NCBI RefSeq assembly: GCF_035998675.1 | Contig: NZ_DASYHI010000022.1 | Location: 248,001-312,000, forward strand | DNA: 64,000 bases | Reading direction: 5' to 3' | Origin: Telluribacter sp035998675 | GTDB lineage: Bacteria > Bacteroidota > Bacteroidia > Cytophagales > Spirosomataceae | Shown here: positions 44,125-52,608 of the stretch, in pieces | Layout of the letters: the number at the start of each line of letters is the position of its first letter | How positions within the stretch are numbered: position 1 is the stretch's first letter | The notes under the pieces: generated by a model | Seen by the model: the letters and a program-made list of their open reading frames with translations, nothing else | The model's database searches: none | What the model was told of the DNA's origin: nothing | Made by a program: the position numbers and the translations under genes

Positions 44125-44748
44125 ATGCTCACGACCACCGTCAAAATAAGTAACGTTACTAACCTTTCCGATGCCCGCTACTGCGCCGGCATGGGCGTAG
44201 ATATGCTTGGGTTTTCCGTTGATCCCGATTCTCCCCGGTACGTCGCTCCCAAGAAATTTGAAGAAATACGTAACTGGCTGGTGGGTGTAAAACTGGTGGC
44301 CGAGTCGGCACTGACGGAAGCACAGGTACTTTTGGAAGCCCTGAAAGAATACCGGATAGATGCCCTGCAGGTAGAAGACCCCAACCTGCTTCCTTACCTG
44401 CGCAGCGACCTTTCTTTGCCCCTGTTGCTGCGGGTCAATGTGGATACCTACGATGCGGATGAGCTGGACGCGCTTATGAGCCGGTATGCTTCGGCGGTTG
44501 ATTTTTTTCTGCTGGAAAGTGAGCAGGATGCCCCCCTAACCGAAGACTGGAAAGATTTCCTGGAACAGCTCGCCGGCCAGTACCCAATTCTGGTTGGCTT
44601 CGGGCTGAACGACGAGCAGGAAGTACGGGACCTGCTAACGGCTACTACCGTAGCCGGTATAGCCCTGCGCGGCAGTGAGGAAATTCGTCCCGGATTCAAG
44701 GACTTCGGAGCCATGATGGATATTCTGGAAGCCCTCGAAGAAGAATAA
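44125..44748 (+). CDS. Phosphoribosylanthranilate isomerase-like protein (TrpF paralogue with changed active site)
   Basis: A 207-residue TIM barrel of the TrpF family. The start at 44125 gives MLTTTVKISNVTNLSDARYC. The strand-1 signature KICGITNLEDA of true TrpF reads KISNVTNLSDA, so the catalytic Cys is replaced by Ser9, and the general-acid Asp of LLDS reads LLES (Glu129). The phosphate-site PRYV (DPDSPRYVAP) and C-terminal GFGLNDEQEVRDLL are kept. No trp genes are adjacent. It is therefore more likely a related isomerase or a binding protein than the tryptophan enzyme. The following 44749-44958 contains no gene. Confidence 0.75.
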   Translation: MLTTTVKISNVTNLSDARYCAGMGVDMLGFSVDPDSPRYVAPKKFEEIRNWLVGVKLVAESALTEAQVLLEALKEYRIDALQVEDPNLLPYLRSDLSLPLLLRVNVDTYDADELDALMSRYASAVDFFLLESEQDAPLTEDWKDFLEQLAGQYPILVGFGLNDEQEVRDLLTATTVAGIALRGSEEIRPGFKDFGAMMDILEALEEE

Positions 44749-44893
44749 AACACTCCGTAAAGCGCCCTCAGGCGCAGCAAAAGCAGGAACCGTTAGTACC
44801 GGAACGGCTGAATAACAGGCCCGACCGGACTTTTGTATAGCATCCCGGTATTTGACCATTTAACCTTAACTGGAACCGATAGTATAGTTCCGG

Positions 44894-44925
44894 CTTGAAG
44901 TATCTTGCATAACCTACTACCTTTG
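44894..44925 (+). promoter_or_regulatory. Promoter of the PspC-LiaI-LiaF operon
   Basis: CTTG at 44894-44897, a 20-bp spacer and TACCTTTG at 44918-44925, the same arrangement as the membrane-protein/XRE promoter, 33 bp before the PspC-domain ATG. Confidence 0.65.
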
Positions 44926-44958
44926 AATACAATTTAATCCTAACACTATCTTACTCTC

Positions 44959-45672
44959 ATGGAAAAGAAATTGCGTCGTATACCCGGTGAGGCGGTCTTG
45001 GGCGGTGTAGCCGCCGGAGTAGCCGATTATTTCGTTGTTGATAAAGCTATTATTCGGGTGCTGTTCATTCTGGCTTTGCTGCTTCCTCCGCACGCCGGCT
45101 GGATCATCATTGCCTATATTATCCTGTGGGTGGCACTACCCGAAGGTGAAACCACTACCTTTACCGGAAGTACTACCGGCTCCACCACCGGTGAAACCTA
45201 CGGAGGTACCCCCGGCACTGCTTCCGCGTCGAGAACCTTTTTTGGAAGCGGTCCGTCGCAGCCCGGACAGTCAGCCAAAATCCTGGGCTTCGGACTGGTG
45301 GCCGTTGGAATTGTGCTGCTGGTTGACGAGCTACCTATCTGGTACAACATCCGGCACTATTTCTGGCCCGCGGCCCTGATTGGCATTGGTGCTTATCTGC
45401 TGCTTCGTCAGCGCGATGAAGAAACTTTACACTCCGACCGTGACCCCATAGTTACGCCGCCACCGGCCGAGCCCGTACGCCCCATTGACCCGGACCCGAC
45501 CCCGGCTCCGACACCCCCTTACAATGCCCCAACGGAACCCGTACGCCCCATTGATCCGGACCCAACCCCGGCTCCGCCTCCATCCAATGCCCCCGCTGAC
45601 CCTACCTGGCCGACTGATCCTACCGGTCCGGATGAGCCCAACGGAGACGATGGCCCCATTCGGGTCAATTAA
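44959..45672 (+). CDS. PspC domain protein
   Basis: A 237-residue membrane protein. Residues 1-62 are a PspC domain (KKLRRIPGEAVLGGVAAGVADYF, VDKAIIRVLFI, then AYIILWVALPEG). A second membrane part at about 110-155 is LiaI/DUF5668-like (ILGFGLVAVGIVLLVDELP, HYFWPAALIGIGAYLLL). The C-terminal tail contains two copies of PVRPIDPDPTPAP and is Pro-rich, probably extended. It is the first gene of a three-gene envelope-stress operon. Confidence 0.88.
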   Translation: MEKKLRRIPGEAVLGGVAAGVADYFVVDKAIIRVLFILALLLPPHAGWIIIAYIILWVALPEGETTTFTGSTTGSTTGETYGGTPGTASASRTFFGSGPSQPGQSAKILGFGLVAVGIVLLVDELPIWYNIRHYFWPAALIGIGAYLLLRQRDEETLHSDRDPIVTPPPAEPVRPIDPDPTPAPTPPYNAPTEPVRPIDPDPTPAPPPSNAPADPTWPTDPTGPDEPNGDDGPIRVN

Positions 45673-45732
45673 GGACTGCAACCCGTACCTTCCTTTATTT
45701 CCAATTGTCAACCTTTAAACGCTAAGCAAGCC

Positions 45733-45918
45733 ATGAACTTTCGTAACACTTTCTGGGGTGTAATACTCATAGTAGTAGGCTCCCTGTTTCTTATTGAAGA
45801 ATTGTCAGATTTTGACTTTGGCCGTTATTTCTGGCCTATCATCCTGATCGTATCGGGCGCCCTGCTACTGCTCCGACAAACCATTAGCTCTGACAAAAGC
45901 ACAAATTCAAATTACTAA
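45733..45918 (+). CDS. Small LiaI-like two-helix membrane protein
   Basis: A 61-residue protein consisting of a LiaI/DUF5668-type pair of transmembrane helices (FWGVILIVVGSLFLIEEL and YFWPIILIVSGALLLLRQ), with the family's repeated F-W-P/G pattern. It sits 60 bp after the PspC gene and 12 bp before the LiaF-like gene, and its sequence is similar to the membrane parts of both neighbours. Confidence 0.8.
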   Translation: MNFRNTFWGVILIVVGSLFLIEELSDFDFGRYFWPIILIVSGALLLLRQTISSDKSTNSNY

Positions 45919-45930
45919 CCTTACTCTGCT

Positions 45931-46929
45931 ATGAGACGATCGAATGGTATTTTCTGGGGCGGCCTCCTGGTAATTCTGGGGGTGTTCTGGCTCCTGCGCA
46001 ACATGGGGCTGCTCAACATTGACTGGGACGAAGTACTTCGTTTCTGGCCGGTACTACTTATCCTGGCTGGTATCAGTCTCCTGACCACCGGACGGGAACG
46101 GGGGAGCATCGGCAGCGGCCTCGCCGGACTGTTCATAGCACTAGCGGTACTGGGCGGAATTCTGCACCGCACCGACCGTGCCTTTGAACGTAACAACTGG
46201 AACTTTAAGTGGGACCATGAGGAGGAGCATAATGATAATGAACACGACTCCCGCGACCACGACTACCGGGAAGAACGCCGAAACCGCAACACAAACGAGC
46301 AAACCAACCACTACGAGTACGACATGGATGGGGCTATTCAGGAAGCTACTTTTAACCTGGAAGGTGGGGCTGGTGAATTTACACTACGGGGTACTTCCTC
46401 CAAACTTTTTGAAGCTGACACCCGCAGTTCCATTGGGGGCTTTATCTCCAACATTCGCTCTAATAAATCGGAGGGTACCGCCCGGGTTGATTTTAAAATG
46501 GAAGAGGAAAACGTTAATCTTAAAGACGGCAAAGTAAAAAATGTTGTCACTATGAGTTTGAACGAAGCACCCGTCTGGAACGTAGTTATGGGCTTTGGAG
46601 CCGGTAAGGCCGATATGGATTTCAGTAATTACAAAGTAAAAACACTCAAACTAAGTACCGGAGTCGCCGATGTTGACCTTCGCCTGGGCGAAAAAAACGA
46701 AACTACCAATGTGGATGTAGAGTCAGGTGTGGCCTCCGTGGCGATTGAGGTACCCCGCTCGGCCGGCTGCGAAGTCTGGATTGATGGCGCTATGAACATC
46801 AAAAAACTGGACGACCTGGAAAAAATTGATGACAACCATTATCGCTCCTCCAACTTTGATAGCGCCCGGCAGAAAATCACCATCAGGTACGAAGCCGGAC
46901 TTTCCAAAGTAAGTATCAATCGGTATTAG
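45931..46929 (+). CDS. LiaF-like protein with C-terminal toastrack domain
   Basis: A 332-residue protein. Residues 5-75 hold a LiaI-type transmembrane region (GIFWGGLLVILGVFWLLRN, RFWPVLLILAGISLL, then a third segment). A highly charged His/Asp/Glu/Arg linker (about 90-127) leads to a beta-rich toastrack domain (FNLEGGAGEFTLRG, NVVMGFGAGKADMDFSNY, LSTGVADVDLRLGE, VDVESGVASVAIEVPRSAG). Such proteins sense or bind membrane stress in Psp/Lia-type systems. It closes the operon, followed by a hairpin. Confidence 0.85.
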   Translation: MRRSNGIFWGGLLVILGVFWLLRNMGLLNIDWDEVLRFWPVLLILAGISLLTTGRERGSIGSGLAGLFIALAVLGGILHRTDRAFERNNWNFKWDHEEEHNDNEHDSRDHDYREERRNRNTNEQTNHYEYDMDGAIQEATFNLEGGAGEFTLRGTSSKLFEADTRSSIGGFISNIRSNKSEGTARVDFKMEEENVNLKDGKVKNVVTMSLNEAPVWNVVMGFGAGKADMDFSNYKVKTLKLSTGVADVDLRLGEKNETTNVDVESGVASVAIEVPRSAGCEVWIDGAMNIKKLDDLEKIDDNHYRSSNFDSARQKITIRYEAGLSKVSINRY

Positions 46930-46952
46930 TGTGTTCGTATACTGGCTACGTT

Positions 46953-46992
46953 AGCCCTGTCGGGTACTTACCCGCTCCCGGCAGGGCTTTCC
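46953..46992 (+). terminator. Hairpin terminator of the PspC-LiaF operon
   Basis: AGCCCTGTCGG at 46953-46963 pairs (one G-T wobble) with 46978-46988, followed by a short T run. Confidence 0.6.
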
Positions 46993-47146
46993 TGGAAGTC
47001 CCCTTCTTTTAATTTTATTTATTCCTTATTGCCAGCTAGTTACGCCCTTAACTAACTTAGGCTCCTTATTATTGACAAAGTCAAAAAGTAACCATAATTT
47101 CGATAAATCAACTCAATAATTCACCATCTATTTTAAATAACAAGCT

Positions 47147-47809
47147 ATGAAAAAAGTTTTCTTTCTGGTAGTGGGGCTATGCATGGGCACCGCCGTATGG
47201 GCCCAAACTCCCGACAATACCTTTCAGGCCACCATCAATGGAAAAGAGTGGAAGGCCAAAGCACAACGTCTGAAAATCCCGGTTAGTGATTTTAACTACC
47301 TGGCTATTGCCGGCATGGAAGTGAATCCGGACGTGCAGCTCTGGATTCGGCTGTACTACTTTGGCGAACTAAAACCCGGTACCTACCCGGTACTTACCAT
47401 GCGGGAACTGGAGTCGAAATACGAGAAAGCGGTTGACCTGCCCAACGGCTACGCCCTGGTTGACTACACCGAAGAAACCAAAAAAATGGGACACGGCTTC
47501 CACGACGGAGAATCCCTGAGCGGAACTGTAACCGTTACGGCCGTAAGCGACCATTCCATTGAGGGGACTTTTGACGCCAAACTTAAAGGCGTATACTACC
47601 AGAAAAGAGCGGCCGCTACGCTGGGTGGTTACGGGCTTATTGCCAATCTGGAAAAAAAGGTGATTACAGCCGCGGGCGGGGGAATGCTCGTAACCGGCGA
47701 CCCGCACGACCACGACAACACCAAAAAGACCAAAGAAACGGCTGAGTTAACCGTGAATAACGGGAAGTTCAAGGTAAGCTGGGGCGAAACCGCCAGGAAA
47801 ACCAACTAA
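47147..47809 (+). CDS. Exported protein of unknown function
   Basis: A 220-residue protein with a signal peptide (about 1-19, ending VWAQ). The mature sequence opens with NTFQATINGKEWKAKAQR, a pattern seen in small secreted beta-sandwich proteins of Bacteroidota. It has the strands PDVQLWIRLYYFGELKPGTY and SLSGTVTVTAV, and a His/Asp cluster (GDPHDHDN). I do not recognise a named function. It is monocistronic, with a strong terminator shared with the convergent lipoprotein gene. Confidence 0.7.
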   Translation: MKKVFFLVVGLCMGTAVWAQTPDNTFQATINGKEWKAKAQRLKIPVSDFNYLAIAGMEVNPDVQLWIRLYYFGELKPGTYPVLTMRELESKYEKAVDLPNGYALVDYTEETKKMGHGFHDGESLSGTVTVTAVSDHSIEGTFDAKLKGVYYQKRAAATLGGYGLIANLEKKVITAAGGGMLVTGDPHDHDNTKKTKETAELTVNNGKFKVSWGETARKTN

Positions 47810-47815
47810 CGCACA

Positions 47816-47850
47816 AGGCCCGGAAGCAAGCTTCCGGGCCTAATTTTTAT
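47816..47850. terminator. Bidirectional terminator
   Basis: A 12-bp perfect stem, AGGCCCGGAAGC at 47816-47827 with 47830-47841, followed by TAATTTTTATT. Confidence 0.85.
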
Positions 47851-47867
47851 TGTACCTAGGTACTTAA

Positions 47868-48293
47868 TTACTGCTTTTTTGCCGTAAAAGTACCCTGAAT
47901 AGTACCGGGCGCTGGCACTGCCACTTCTCCTTTGTAAGTACCTTCCAGGGTGGTGGTACTGGTAAAGGTACCTGCCACCGCAACCGGGTCAATTTTAAAT
48001 TCAATTTTATCCCCTATTACTTCGGAGTACCCGTTCGAGTTGGTCCCTTTCTGATTGGTGGTAAGCTGGGTTCCAGCGTAGTTAACCCGGACGTTTACGT
48101 CGTAGCTGGTCAGCATTGGCTTACCCTGTACATCCGAAATCGTAAACCGCAGCGAATCACCCGAATTCGTAGTCCCTTTCCATATGCCCACGTAAGGCGA
48201 CTCCTCTACCGGGTCCACATCGTCTTTTTTACAACCAATAAATACGGTCGAACAGAACAGCAGTAGCACTGCCAGGAGTTTTACTTGTTTCAT
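47868..48293 (-). CDS. Small lipoprotein of unknown function
   Basis: A 141-residue protein with a lipobox (VFIGC, Cys21) followed by a KKDD sorting-like stretch. The rest is beta-rich and polar (YVGIWKGTTNSGDSLRFTI, GDKIEFKIDPV, TTTLEGTYKGEV, GTIQGTFTAKK), resembling lipocalin-like small domains common in Bacteroidota lipoproteins. No specific family is recognised. Monocistronic. Confidence 0.75.
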   Translation of the reverse strand: MKQVKLLAVLLLFCSTVFIGCKKDDVDPVEESPYVGIWKGTTNSGDSLRFTISDVQGKPMLTSYDVNVRVNYAGTQLTTNQKGTNSNGYSEVIGDKIEFKIDPVAVAGTFTSTTTLEGTYKGEVAVPAPGTIQGTFTAKKQ

Positions 48294-48432
48294 GATTTTT
48301 AGAGAATGAGTTGAGTCTTATGAGAAATTAACTGGCTAGTATACATAATACTACTAAAAGCTTCACACACTTTGGACTTAAATCCAATTCTTTCCTCCAT
48401 AGTTTCAATTATCCCCTATTAGTTCGCTCTTC

Positions 48433-49089
48433 TCATTTATCAATAAGACCATGCGTGAGGGCATAGCGGGTGAGGCCCACTACACTGTGGATATTCAGCT
48501 TTTTGAAAATATTGCGACGATGGGTTTCTACGGTACTCGGAGCGATAAACATCTCACTGGCGATTTGGGCGGTAGGTACTTCATTGATAATATAGCGAAT
48601 TACCTCAATTTCGCGGCTGGAAAGGATGCTTACCGGGTCCTGGGCCTCGGACTCGGTAGTACCGTCGGTTGTCTGTAGCTGGTTCAGGCGACTCAGAATG
48701 TGTTCTTTGAAGTACTGGTCGCCGGCCATAACCGTCAGGATGGCCTGTTCCAATTCATGCCGCGACGTGTTTTTCAATAAATATCCTTTAACGCCCACTC
48801 GCATGGCCTCCCGAATCACCTCGGGTTCTTCATCCATCGTCAGAAGCAGTACCTTTACCTCTGGAAACTTCTGACTTATCTGGTTGGCAAGGTCAATTCC
48901 TCCCATAACCGGCATGTGCAGGTCCGACAGCACGACATCTACCTCCAGTTGTTCCAGCATTTCCAGCGCCTCGGTTCCGTTGTTGGCGATTCCTGCTACC
49001 TCTATTCCTTCCATTGCGGACACCAGCATGGCTAAACTTTCAACTAATACCCGGTGATCGTCTGCCAGTAAGATGCGTATTTTCTTCAT
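48433..49089 (-). CDS. Response regulator, NarL/FixJ family
   Basis: A 218-residue two-component regulator. The receiver domain has the acidic pair Asp10-Asp11, phospho-acceptor Asp56 (LSDLHMP), Thr84 and Lys106. The C-terminal LuxR-type HTH reads LSSREIEVIRYII, then TAQIASEMFIAPSTVETHRRNIF. No histidine kinase gene is next to it, so its partner is encoded elsewhere. Intergenic sequence on both sides holds no other gene. Confidence 0.93.
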   Translation of the reverse strand: MKKIRILLADDHRVLVESLAMLVSAMEGIEVAGIANNGTEALEMLEQLEVDVVLSDLHMPVMGGIDLANQISQKFPEVKVLLLTMDEEPEVIREAMRVGVKGYLLKNTSRHELEQAILTVMAGDQYFKEHILSRLNQLQTTDGTTESEAQDPVSILSSREIEVIRYIINEVPTAQIASEMFIAPSTVETHRRNIFKKLNIHSVVGLTRYALTHGLIDK

Positions 49090-49262
49090 AGGTGTGTATG
49101 GGTGCCGATGTAGTACTATTTATCCTTAAATGTATAGTTACATAGGGCAGCCGGGCTTTACATTCTACTTATCAGCTCAGTAATATTAGCTAATATCTGA
49201 CGGATCTTTGCAATAAAATATAGAATATTTGTAACAATAAGCCCAAACCCACCGTCAAACCT

Positions 49263-49270
49263 TACTTTTG
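49263..49270 (+). promoter_or_regulatory. Bacteroidota -7 promoter element (TACTTTTG)
   Basis: TACTTTTG 17 bp before the VanX-like ATG, implying a very short leader or use of the second ATG at 49299. Confidence 0.4.
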
Positions 49271-49286
49271 CACTTTCAATAAACTA

Positions 49287-50090
49287 ATGTCTACCCCCAT
49301 GTTCAGGCGCTTTTTTCTGCTACTAACAGCGGTTTTTCCGGTCCTCTTTTATGGTTGTAAAAGCCAGTCCGGGAATACCCAGGTATTTAGTACTTCTCCC
49401 CCCTCCGATACCGTAGTTGCCGCTGCCGTTACTCCCCCCGCCCCGGAAGCTCAGGAAGCCCCTCCCATTCAGGAATCCGTGCCCGACCTGGAGCAGGCTA
49501 TGATAAACCAGGGACTGGTGGATATTAAAAAAGTAGATTCAACCCTGCTGGTGGAGCTCAAATACTCGACAACGGATAACTTCGTCGGGAAAGACGTGTA
49601 CGGCGACCTGACCCGGGCTTACCTGCAACCCGCTATGGCCCGTAAGCTGGCCCGCGCCAATAAACTGCTGGCAGAAATAAAACCCGGCCACCGCCTCCTG
49701 GTCTACGACGCCGCCCGTCCCAACTCAGTACAGTACATCCTGTGGGACGCGCTGGATATGCCCGCCCGGCAAAAGCCCCAGTACGTGGCCGACCCCAAGG
49801 TAGGTTCTATCCATAACTTTGGCTGCGCCGTGGACCTGACCGTAGCCGACGAAAACGGTACCGCGCTGGACATGGGTACCCACTACGACTACTTTGGGCC
49901 GCTGGCCTACCCCCGCACCGAACAACAGATGCTCCGCGAAGGCAAACTCACCACCCGGCAGATAGCCAACCGCGCCCTGCTCCGCCGGGCCATGACCGGG
50001 GCGGGTTTTTCGGTAAACCCCACCGAATGGTGGCATTTCGACGGTATGTCGCGCCGCCAGGCCAAAGCTACCTATGGTATTATTAGGTAG
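49287..50090 (+). CDS. D-Ala-D-Ala dipeptidase family lipoprotein (VanX/DdpX-like, M15D)
   Basis: A 267-residue zinc peptidase. A leader with lipobox-like FYGC (Cys24) and a Pro/Ala-rich linker precede the M15D domain. The metal site is His176 and Asp183 (SIHNFGCAVDLTV) plus His250 with catalytic Glu247 (EWWHF); Arg in YDAARP matches the family. Members split D-Ala-D-Ala for cell-wall recycling; those in resistance clusters sit beside vanA/vanH, which are absent here. The start could be Met5. Confidence 0.88.
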   Translation: MSTPMFRRFFLLLTAVFPVLFYGCKSQSGNTQVFSTSPPSDTVVAAAVTPPAPEAQEAPPIQESVPDLEQAMINQGLVDIKKVDSTLLVELKYSTTDNFVGKDVYGDLTRAYLQPAMARKLARANKLLAEIKPGHRLLVYDAARPNSVQYILWDALDMPARQKPQYVADPKVGSIHNFGCAVDLTVADENGTALDMGTHYDYFGPLAYPRTEQQMLREGKLTTRQIANRALLRRAMTGAGFSVNPTEWWHFDGMSRRQAKATYGIIR

Positions 50091-50099
50091 GCGAAAAAG

Positions 50100-50178
50100 G
50101 GTAAGGAAAAAGTTGATGAGTTTAGGGTTTATGAGTCTATGAGAAGAACTCTGCGCGTAACTTCCTGCATTCGCTCTT
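50100..50178. repeat. Intergenic repeat copy A
   Basis: Between convergent stop codons. It contains TTTATGAG, then ACTCTGCGCGTAACTTCC (50148-50165), then CATTCGCTCTTTCACTC. The 18-bp core recurs exactly at 58189-58206, also next to the stop of a minus-strand gene. Confidence 0.6.
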
Positions 50179-51855
50179 TCACTCTTTAACAAGCTCCACC
50201 AGACAGTAGGTGTCCAGCGTTTGAGGGCGGGTGTCCGGATTAAGGAAGGTACCGGTAAGGCGGGTAATGTGAAAATCGTGGAAGCAGCGCTGGTTCACCA
50301 CCCGTACCCCCGGCCGCAGGTACCCAGGTACCTGAGTCGGGTCAATGATCAACCAGAGCGCCTGCCGGTTCTGCAATCTTTCGTTTACCTGTTCGGGAGT
50401 AGCGTAGGGGATAATTTGTTCAATGCCCAGTTCGAGGTCATAAAAGAGCGGAGTACTTTCCGCAAAAAATAGCTTTTCAGTCGGTATACCCTGCTGCCGA
50501 ATTACCTTAGCCAGCTGATTACCGGCCTGGTAGGTATCCAGCTCGGGGTATATTAATCCGTTGAGTATACTATTGACGTACAACGCTCCCAAAGCCGAAA
50601 ACAGCAGTACCCGGCGTAGTGCATCCCTGATAAAATAAAGGTAAAGCGCCAGTCCGGCCCCGAACACTACCAGCAGGGTACCCGCCAGTGTACCGGTACC
50701 CCGGCTGAAAATCCAGAAGCTCAACAATAAAGCTACCCCAATCATGAGTACAGGTACTACCGACTGTACCCAGATTAAAAAACGGAGCCTGGCCTGGGTT
50801 TGCATGAGCTTTGCCTCCACAATCCAGCCGGCCACCCACACCGCCATCAGGGGAAAGAGGATGTTGAGGTAGTGCGGGAGCTTGAAAGAAGAAAAGGAAA
50901 ACACTACCATACAGGCCAGGGCCCCTCCACCCGTTAACCATTCTTTTACGGGTCTTCTTCGAATATAAATAAAACGGGTAATCCAGGCCGCGTACACGAG
51001 CAGGGACCACGGCAGTACCGCCCACAAAAGCGTATGAAAAAAGAAGAGGGGATCATTGGCACCATTCTGACCGAACCGCCCCCCCGACATCCGTTCGAAA
51101 TTCTGATCCCACAAAATAAAACGCACGCCTGACAATCCTTTCCGGCCCGCTATGACCAGCTCCGGATGTAAATCAAACTGCATGTAGTACGCCCACAGGA
51201 CCGGACTGATAACGACTACAAATGCCACGAAAGCCAGGGCTATTTTTACCGAGAAAAGCCGTCGCCAAGACCTCTGGTGCAGTACTTCCACCAAAAAAGC
51301 TATACCCAATACTCCTACCCCCACCATGCCCTTCACATCAAACGCCAGTCCAGCCATAGCGCCTCCCCAAAGCACACTGCGGGTAGAGCCGTACCTGAGG
51401 TACTCGTAGAGTTGCCAGGCACCCACGGCCACAAATCCCGTCAGCAGGGCGTCCATTCGTACGTCGTGGTTGGCCAGTACCTGTGCCTGCATGGTGGCCA
51501 GTACCACCGCCGCCAGTGCACCTGTTTCCTTGTTGTAGGCTTCTTTGCCCAGGCGGTAGGTGGCGTAAATACCAAGTACCGAAACCAGCAGGGAGGGTAG
51601 CCGGTAGGTCCAGGCCGATACTCCAAACAACTCAAAGGAGGCGGCTGCCAGCCAGAAAGACAGGTGGGGTTTGTCGAGGTAAGGCTCAAACTGATTGATC
51701 AGGCTTATATAATCGCCCGACTGGTACATCCGCAGGGCTACCGTAGCGTTAAAGGCCGGGTCCGAATTCAGGATGGGCAGGAACAGCCCCAGGCCGTAAA
51801 CCAGTAGTACACCAAGGCTTATCAGGAGGTAGTCAGTGCGGCGAAGTATATTCAT
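50179..51855 (-). CDS. Glycosyltransferase family 39 / ArnT-like membrane protein
   Basis: A 558-residue polytopic GT-C transferase. The first periplasmic loop has the catalytic-type acid in NSDPAFNATVALRMYQSGDY, followed by LDKPHLSFWLAAASFELFG, which matches the KPPL-type signature of ArnT/PMT relatives. About eleven to twelve transmembrane segments follow, and a C-terminal periplasmic domain begins near LIYPELDTYQAGNQL. It would move a lipid-linked sugar onto lipid A or protein in the periplasm. No arn genes are nearby. Confidence 0.88.
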   Translation of the reverse strand: MNILRRTDYLLISLGVLLVYGLGLFLPILNSDPAFNATVALRMYQSGDYISLINQFEPYLDKPHLSFWLAAASFELFGVSAWTYRLPSLLVSVLGIYATYRLGKEAYNKETGALAAVVLATMQAQVLANHDVRMDALLTGFVAVGAWQLYEYLRYGSTRSVLWGGAMAGLAFDVKGMVGVGVLGIAFLVEVLHQRSWRRLFSVKIALAFVAFVVVISPVLWAYYMQFDLHPELVIAGRKGLSGVRFILWDQNFERMSGGRFGQNGANDPLFFFHTLLWAVLPWSLLVYAAWITRFIYIRRRPVKEWLTGGGALACMVVFSFSSFKLPHYLNILFPLMAVWVAGWIVEAKLMQTQARLRFLIWVQSVVPVLMIGVALLLSFWIFSRGTGTLAGTLLVVFGAGLALYLYFIRDALRRVLLFSALGALYVNSILNGLIYPELDTYQAGNQLAKVIRQQGIPTEKLFFAESTPLFYDLELGIEQIIPYATPEQVNERLQNRQALWLIIDPTQVPGYLRPGVRVVNQRCFHDFHITRLTGTFLNPDTRPQTLDTYCLVELVKE

Positions 51856-52304
51856 TAAGGTTAGCGAATACTGTATTAAATGGCCAAACTTACGCCTTTC
51901 CTTTGAAGGTACTTACAGGGTATACAAAGATTTCATGCTGTTTATACAGTTAAAGCGCAGGATTTTTATCTGTTTCGAAAAAATAGTAGAACAGTAGTTT
52001 CTTTTCAGAGGATTGAAGTCCGGAGTGGATAGAGACAGCGCCGTAATAACCTCCACCGACCGTTGGATAACTTTCTCAAATTTTAAAATCTTTTCTAAAG
52101 GTCCCTCCCTATATTGGCTTCCCGAAACCATACACCGCTATATAACTTCACAAGATGCCGCAACTGACAGGGCATATACCTGGGCTGGAAATCAAATGTT
52201 AAAAAAGCTTAAATAGGGGTTCGCTCTACAACCATTCCAGCGTATAATTCATCTTCATTCCAGTGTTTATTTTAAGTACCAAACCACAACTACACCCTCT
52301 ATGA
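51856..52304. other. Intergenic region with possible decayed coding sequence
   Basis: About 450 bp. A short plus-strand frame at 52013-52216 has protein-like composition (ITSTDRWITFSNF, GPSLYWLPETIH) but no start signal or known family. Together with the remnant just downstream, it suggests that a larger gene has decayed here. Confidence 0.3.
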
Positions 52305-52541
52305 ATAAACTCTTTTCCTATCCTTTTTATCTGCTTTAAAGTCATAGCTCAACTTCGCCTGGAGATGGCAGTACTCTCTCCGGAGTATGTAGCCTATGCC
52401 AAAACCCAGTATAAGCCAGAGGGACCGGATAATGCGTTTGCAGAACCCAGGTCGACCTATACCAATGTAGAAGGTGGATACGGGGTAGTAGCCGCTATGA
52501 ACTTGGTCAATAGGAATTTGCAGGTACGGCTTCCCCAATAA
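52305..52541 (+). pseudogene. Remnant of a lipoprotein gene (DUF4249-like C-terminus)
   Basis: An open frame without a start codon, reading FICFKVIAQLRLEMAVLS, then PEYVAYAKTQYKPEGPDNAF, AEPRSTYTNVEGGYGVVAAM, ending VRLPQ-stop. The segment with FAEP and YTNVEGGYGV resembles the C-terminal end of DUF4249-type lipoproteins of Bacteroidota, which is normally preceded by more than 250 residues. An ATG in another frame (52301) gives only 12 codons. So this looks like a truncated or frameshifted relic; the family assignment is tentative. Confidence 0.4.
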
Positions 52542-52608
52542 TTAGTACTAAACTATTTCGTAACGAATCACCATCACTTTTCAATTCATTCACCTCAACT
52601 CCATCCAC

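Noticed and set aside
49287..50090. Part of a vancomycin-resistance cluster
   Set aside because: VanX-like only; vanA, vanH, vanR and vanS are absent, and the gene has a lipoprotein leader typical of wall-recycling homologues.
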